A stretch of 64,000 nt of DNA from Methylotuvimicrobium alcaliphilum 20Z (GTDB taxonomy: Bacteria; Pseudomonadota; Gammaproteobacteria; Methylococcales; Methylomonadaceae), in NCBI RefSeq assembly GCF_000968535.2, contig NC_016112.1, positions 248,001 through 312,000 on the forward strand, in the 5' to 3' direction. The position numbers and the translations under genes were made by a program. Below, piece after piece: positions 61,990 to 64,000 of this stretch. Position 1 is the stretch's first letter. Each line of letters starts with the position of its first letter. Below the pieces are notes generated by a model. It searched no databases, was not told where the DNA came from, and was given only the letters and a program-made list of their open reading frames with translations.

Positions 61990-62219
61990 ATACTCATCGT
62001 ATATCAAAATTCGGCGCCGAGGTGTCCGTCGGCGGACGCCGTGAATCCAGCCCTAAATTATCCAAGATAGTTAAACATAGCCAATCAACTAAGGAATTAG
62101 GTGCTGGATGAATAAGTCTCTGTAGGCTCCATGCCGATCCCTCACCTAGCGTTAGGTGAGGGATCGAGCACCCCAACGCCTCCTCGGACATTGCCGAAAT
62201 TTGAAGTGCGAAAGGTATA
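61990..62219. repeat. R1 repeat, copy H (with nested element and hairpin)
   Basis: Inverted R1 ending CGAAAGGTATA. It contains the nested 63-bp palindromic element (62046-62108) at the same site as in copy D and a perfect hairpin tccctcaccta-gcgt-taggtgaggga (62138-62163), also found at 30696-30721, in place of the usual gccagc hairpin. Confidence 0.87.
62046..62108. mobile_element. 63-bp palindromic element nested in R1, second copy
   Basis: TCCAGCCCTAAATT at the left and AATTAGGTGCTGGA at the right, around 'atccaagatagttaaacata'; TGAA flanks it on both sides (62042-62045, 62109-62112). It is diverged from the copy at 40279-40343 but at the same R1 position. Confidence 0.72.
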
Positions 62220-62424
62220 GTAGTAAGCGAAAATTTAACTATAGATGCTTGATTGGAAGACTTTATACTGTTTTTCCTCTCGCTCGGGTTATGTCTTTCG
62301 CTGATCTTTGGGGGTGGGAGTTGCCAGTCTCATAACCCTTGGCAGGAAAAGCGAGGCCGGCTCGTCATAGTCGTCTTTCCAGCATCACTGCCTGAAGAAG
62401 AAGGTTCAGAAGCCTTCTGCAGAC

Positions 62425-63270
62425 TCATGCGGGTACCTCGAAGTCGGACGCGATCTCCGCCAGGCCGCGAGGCGCGGCGGTATCGGGCTGAAAGCAGGGC
62501 CGTGGAGCACGATAAAGAATCCCGGTACCGATGCCGTCGTCGTCAAGTAACCTGAGGTAGGCCTCGCGCTTGTCGGCGGTCGGCGTAAAAGCCTCGTGTA
62601 CCTGTTTCTTCCAGTTGAGCTGCTCCGGACGGAAAGTAACGCACGGACTCAATATCTGCACAAAAGCGAAACCGGGAAACTTGATGGCCTCGCTGATGAT
62701 CTGCGCCAGTTCGTTGGGGGCATTCGAGAAGGCCCTCGCGATGAACGGCGCTCCCGCAGCCAGCGCCATTTCCAGCGGCTGGAAGGGGGGTTGATGCGTG
62801 CCTTGTGGCGCCAGTTTCGAACCGGTCCAGTCACTCTCAGTGGTCGGCGAAGCCTGTCCCTTCGTCATACCGTAGACCGCGTTGTCCATCACCAGGTAAC
62901 TGAAATTGGCGTTGCGCCGGCAGGCATGGATGAAGTGGTTGCCGCCGATCGAGAAACCGTCTCCGTCGCCGCCTACGGCGATGACCGTGAGCTCCGGCCG
63001 GCTTATGGCTAACCCTGCGGCCACCGGCAATGCACGGCCGTGTACGCCGTGGAAACCGTAGGCCCGGGTGTAGGCCGGAAGCCGCGATGAGCAACCGATG
63101 CCGGCAATCAGGGCAACCTGTTCAGTGGGAATTTCCAGTGCTGCGAGCGACTTCGTGAGCGCGTTGAGCACGCCGTAATCACCGCAGCCTGCGCACCACA
63201 CGGGCTTGTAGCTCGACTTGTAGTCCTTGTGCGCGTGGGTACGGATCTTGACTTGAGGTTCGCTGCTCAT
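62425..63270 (-). CDS. 2-oxoacid:acceptor oxidoreductase beta subunit
   Basis: A 281-residue thiamine-diphosphate-binding subunit of a 2-oxoacid (2-oxoglutarate-like) oxidoreductase. PVWCAGCGDYGVLNALTKSL and GIGCSSRLPAYTRAYGFHGVHGRALPVAAG carry the conserved Cys and cofactor residues; GGDGDGFSIGGNHFIHACRRN is the GDG...N ThDP motif. It forms an alpha-beta enzyme with the next gene (4-bp overlap), coupling 2-oxoacid decarboxylation to ferredoxin reduction. Strings of GCC/CGG codons suggest higher GC than in the rest of the window. Confidence 0.92.
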   Translation of the reverse strand: MSSEPQVKIRTHAHKDYKSSYKPVWCAGCGDYGVLNALTKSLAALEIPTEQVALIAGIGCSSRLPAYTRAYGFHGVHGRALPVAAGLAISRPELTVIAVGGDGDGFSIGGNHFIHACRRNANFSYLVMDNAVYGMTKGQASPTTESDWTGSKLAPQGTHQPPFQPLEMALAAGAPFIARAFSNAPNELAQIISEAIKFPGFAFVQILSPCVTFRPEQLNWKKQVHEAFTPTADKREAYLRLLDDDGIGTGILYRAPRPCFQPDTAAPRGLAEIASDFEVPA

Positions 63271-64000
63271 TTGACCTCCTCCATTTCTAGTACGCGAAGC
63301 GCGGCGGCGATCCGACCCGGCCGGAACAGCAGGGGGCCGGGCTCGGCAAGGCTACGAGTGTGCGGCGGCAGCTCGCAGCTGGCCCGCAGATACTGAAAGA
63401 ACTGAGCTCCGTGGCTTTGTTCGACCACCAACAGTCGCTTGATCCCGTCTAAAGCTGTAGTTAGTCGCACAGGATCAAGCGGTGCGATAAGCCTTAGCGA
63501 CACGAGGCGTACCGCCAATCCATCGGCACGAACCCGCGCAACGGCCTCGCGAGCCGCTTGGGTGGAGGAACCCCAGGTCAGTAACCCAAGAGATCCATCG
63601 CCCTCGATATCGGCCCAGTCATCACCGTAATCGAATTGCTCGAGCTTGCGGCGGCGCTTGTCCAACTGTAGGCGATGGTCGGCGGGCATGGCCGAGGGAC
63701 GCGCCGACGGCTTGTGGCTTAACCCCGTGGCTGTGTATTCGCTGCCCGGCGTGCCGGGAATGCCCATCATCGAGATGCCGTCGCTGCAATCCCTGAAACG
63801 TTGAAAATCCGCGATGTTCGCCGGCGCCCTGCGCCGCTTGGCGCGCCACTCGCGATCTTTCGGCGGCATAATGGCAGCGCGTGACTGGCCCAGAAACTGG
63901 TCGCTTAACACCACTGCCGGACATTGCAACGCCTCGGCCAGATATACGGCCCACTGGGTGGTCGTCATGCAGTCGCCAATGCCGTTGGGCGCCAACACCA
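63267..64000 (-). CDS. 2-oxoacid:acceptor oxidoreductase alpha subunit, partial
   Basis: The 3' part of the alpha subunit; the gene runs off the right edge, so its start is not seen. NGIGDCMTTTQWAVYLAEALQCPAVVLSDQFLGQS matches the pyrimidine-binding domain, and LLTWGSSTQAAREAVARVRADGLAVRLVSLRLIAPLDP is the transketolase C-like domain. Subunit identity (2-oxoglutarate versus pyruvate) cannot be settled from the visible part. Confidence 0.9.
   Translation of the reverse strand, partial: VLAPNGIGDCMTTTQWAVYLAEALQCPAVVLSDQFLGQSRAAIMPPKDREWRAKRRRAPANIADFQRFRDCSDGISMMGIPGTPGSEYTATGLSHKPSARPSAMPADHRLQLDKRRRKLEQFDYGDDWADIEGDGSLGLLTWGSSTQAAREAVARVRADGLAVRLVSLRLIAPLDPVRLTTALDGIKRLLVVEQSHGAQFFQYLRASCELPPHTRSLAEPGPLLFRPGRIAAALRVLEMEEVK

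Noticed and set aside
5714-62219. Possibility that the R1/R2 series is a CRISPR array
   Set aside because: Units are 130-300 bp, scattered singly and palindromic; there are no regular short repeats with unique spacers and no cas genes.
62425-64000. Horizontal transfer of the 2-oxoacid oxidoreductase genes
   Set aside because: Codon use looks GC-richer by eye, but I cannot compute it, and no mobility gene is seen; left as a remark only.

Overview
The window reads as a chromosomal segment of a gammaproteobacterium of moderate GC. A PEP-CTERM remnant, an RtcB/archease pair, a cytochrome bd operon, an aryl-polyene-type synthase core and many short dispersed palindromic repeats recall gammaproteobacterial (type I) methanotrophs. 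That assignment is inference: no methane-oxidation gene lies here. No rRNA, tRNA, CRISPR array, transposase or phage gene was recognised.

Layout. 0-5 kb: a dispersed repeat, a VTT-domain protein behind a PssA-like phospholipid synthase, a DUF47/PhoU-like protein, a decayed DUF1566/PEP-CTERM gene and an exported phytase-like esterase. 5-9 kb: a lysine-rich ribbon-helix-helix-like protein with a perfect 9-7-9 operator, an M14 peptidase overlapping an alpha/beta hydrolase, a YjfB-type protein and an exported lipocalin-like protein. 9.4-16 kb: a membrane-quality cluster of a short NfeD protein, two SPFH/stomatin proteins, a long NfeD-type serine protease fused to an XpaC-like domain, and an unrecognised polytopic membrane protein. 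16-25.6 kb: sulfur assimilation (CysB-like regulator, CysA, CysW, CysT, Sbp, an alginate-export-type porin, a YezD-like protein), with a shared 40-bp element upstream of both the regulator and the transport operon.

26-37.2 kb is the most distinctive region, a divergent biosynthetic cluster. The left arm encodes a carrier protein, a condensation-like acyltransferase, an adenylation enzyme with a proline-like pocket and an acyl-CoA-dehydrogenase-type enzyme, i.e. a PltL/PltF/PltE-style route from proline to a pyrrole-2-carboxyl thioester. The right arm encodes a flavin halogenase-like oxidoreductase followed by KS-DH-KR-KS in the order of apeO-P-Q-R of aryl polyene clusters, then a PfkB sugar kinase. 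My reading is a pyrrole-primed polyene pathway.

37-58 kb: a pRiA4b ORF-3-like protein, a diguanylate cyclase with a possible haem-binding sensor, a wrecked DUF72 gene, RtcB and archease, sulfide:quinone oxidoreductase next to cydP-cydA-cydB-cydX, a large HD-GYP sensor, a HerA/YjgR-type ATPase, an iron/oxidative-stress operon (ferritin-like, FumC, GlcG-like, rubredoxin-MBL) and a DNA/RNA non-specific endonuclease. 58-64 kb: a membrane alpha/beta hydrolase, a papain-like cysteine protease, a tiny membrane protein and, at the right edge, a two-subunit 2-oxoacid oxidoreductase.

The intergenic space is filled with dispersed non-coding repeats, named here R1 to R8. They sit at the ends of live and dead genes, nest in one another, and in one case interrupt a gene border with a 99-bp duplication. 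Filled and empty versions can be compared inside this window.
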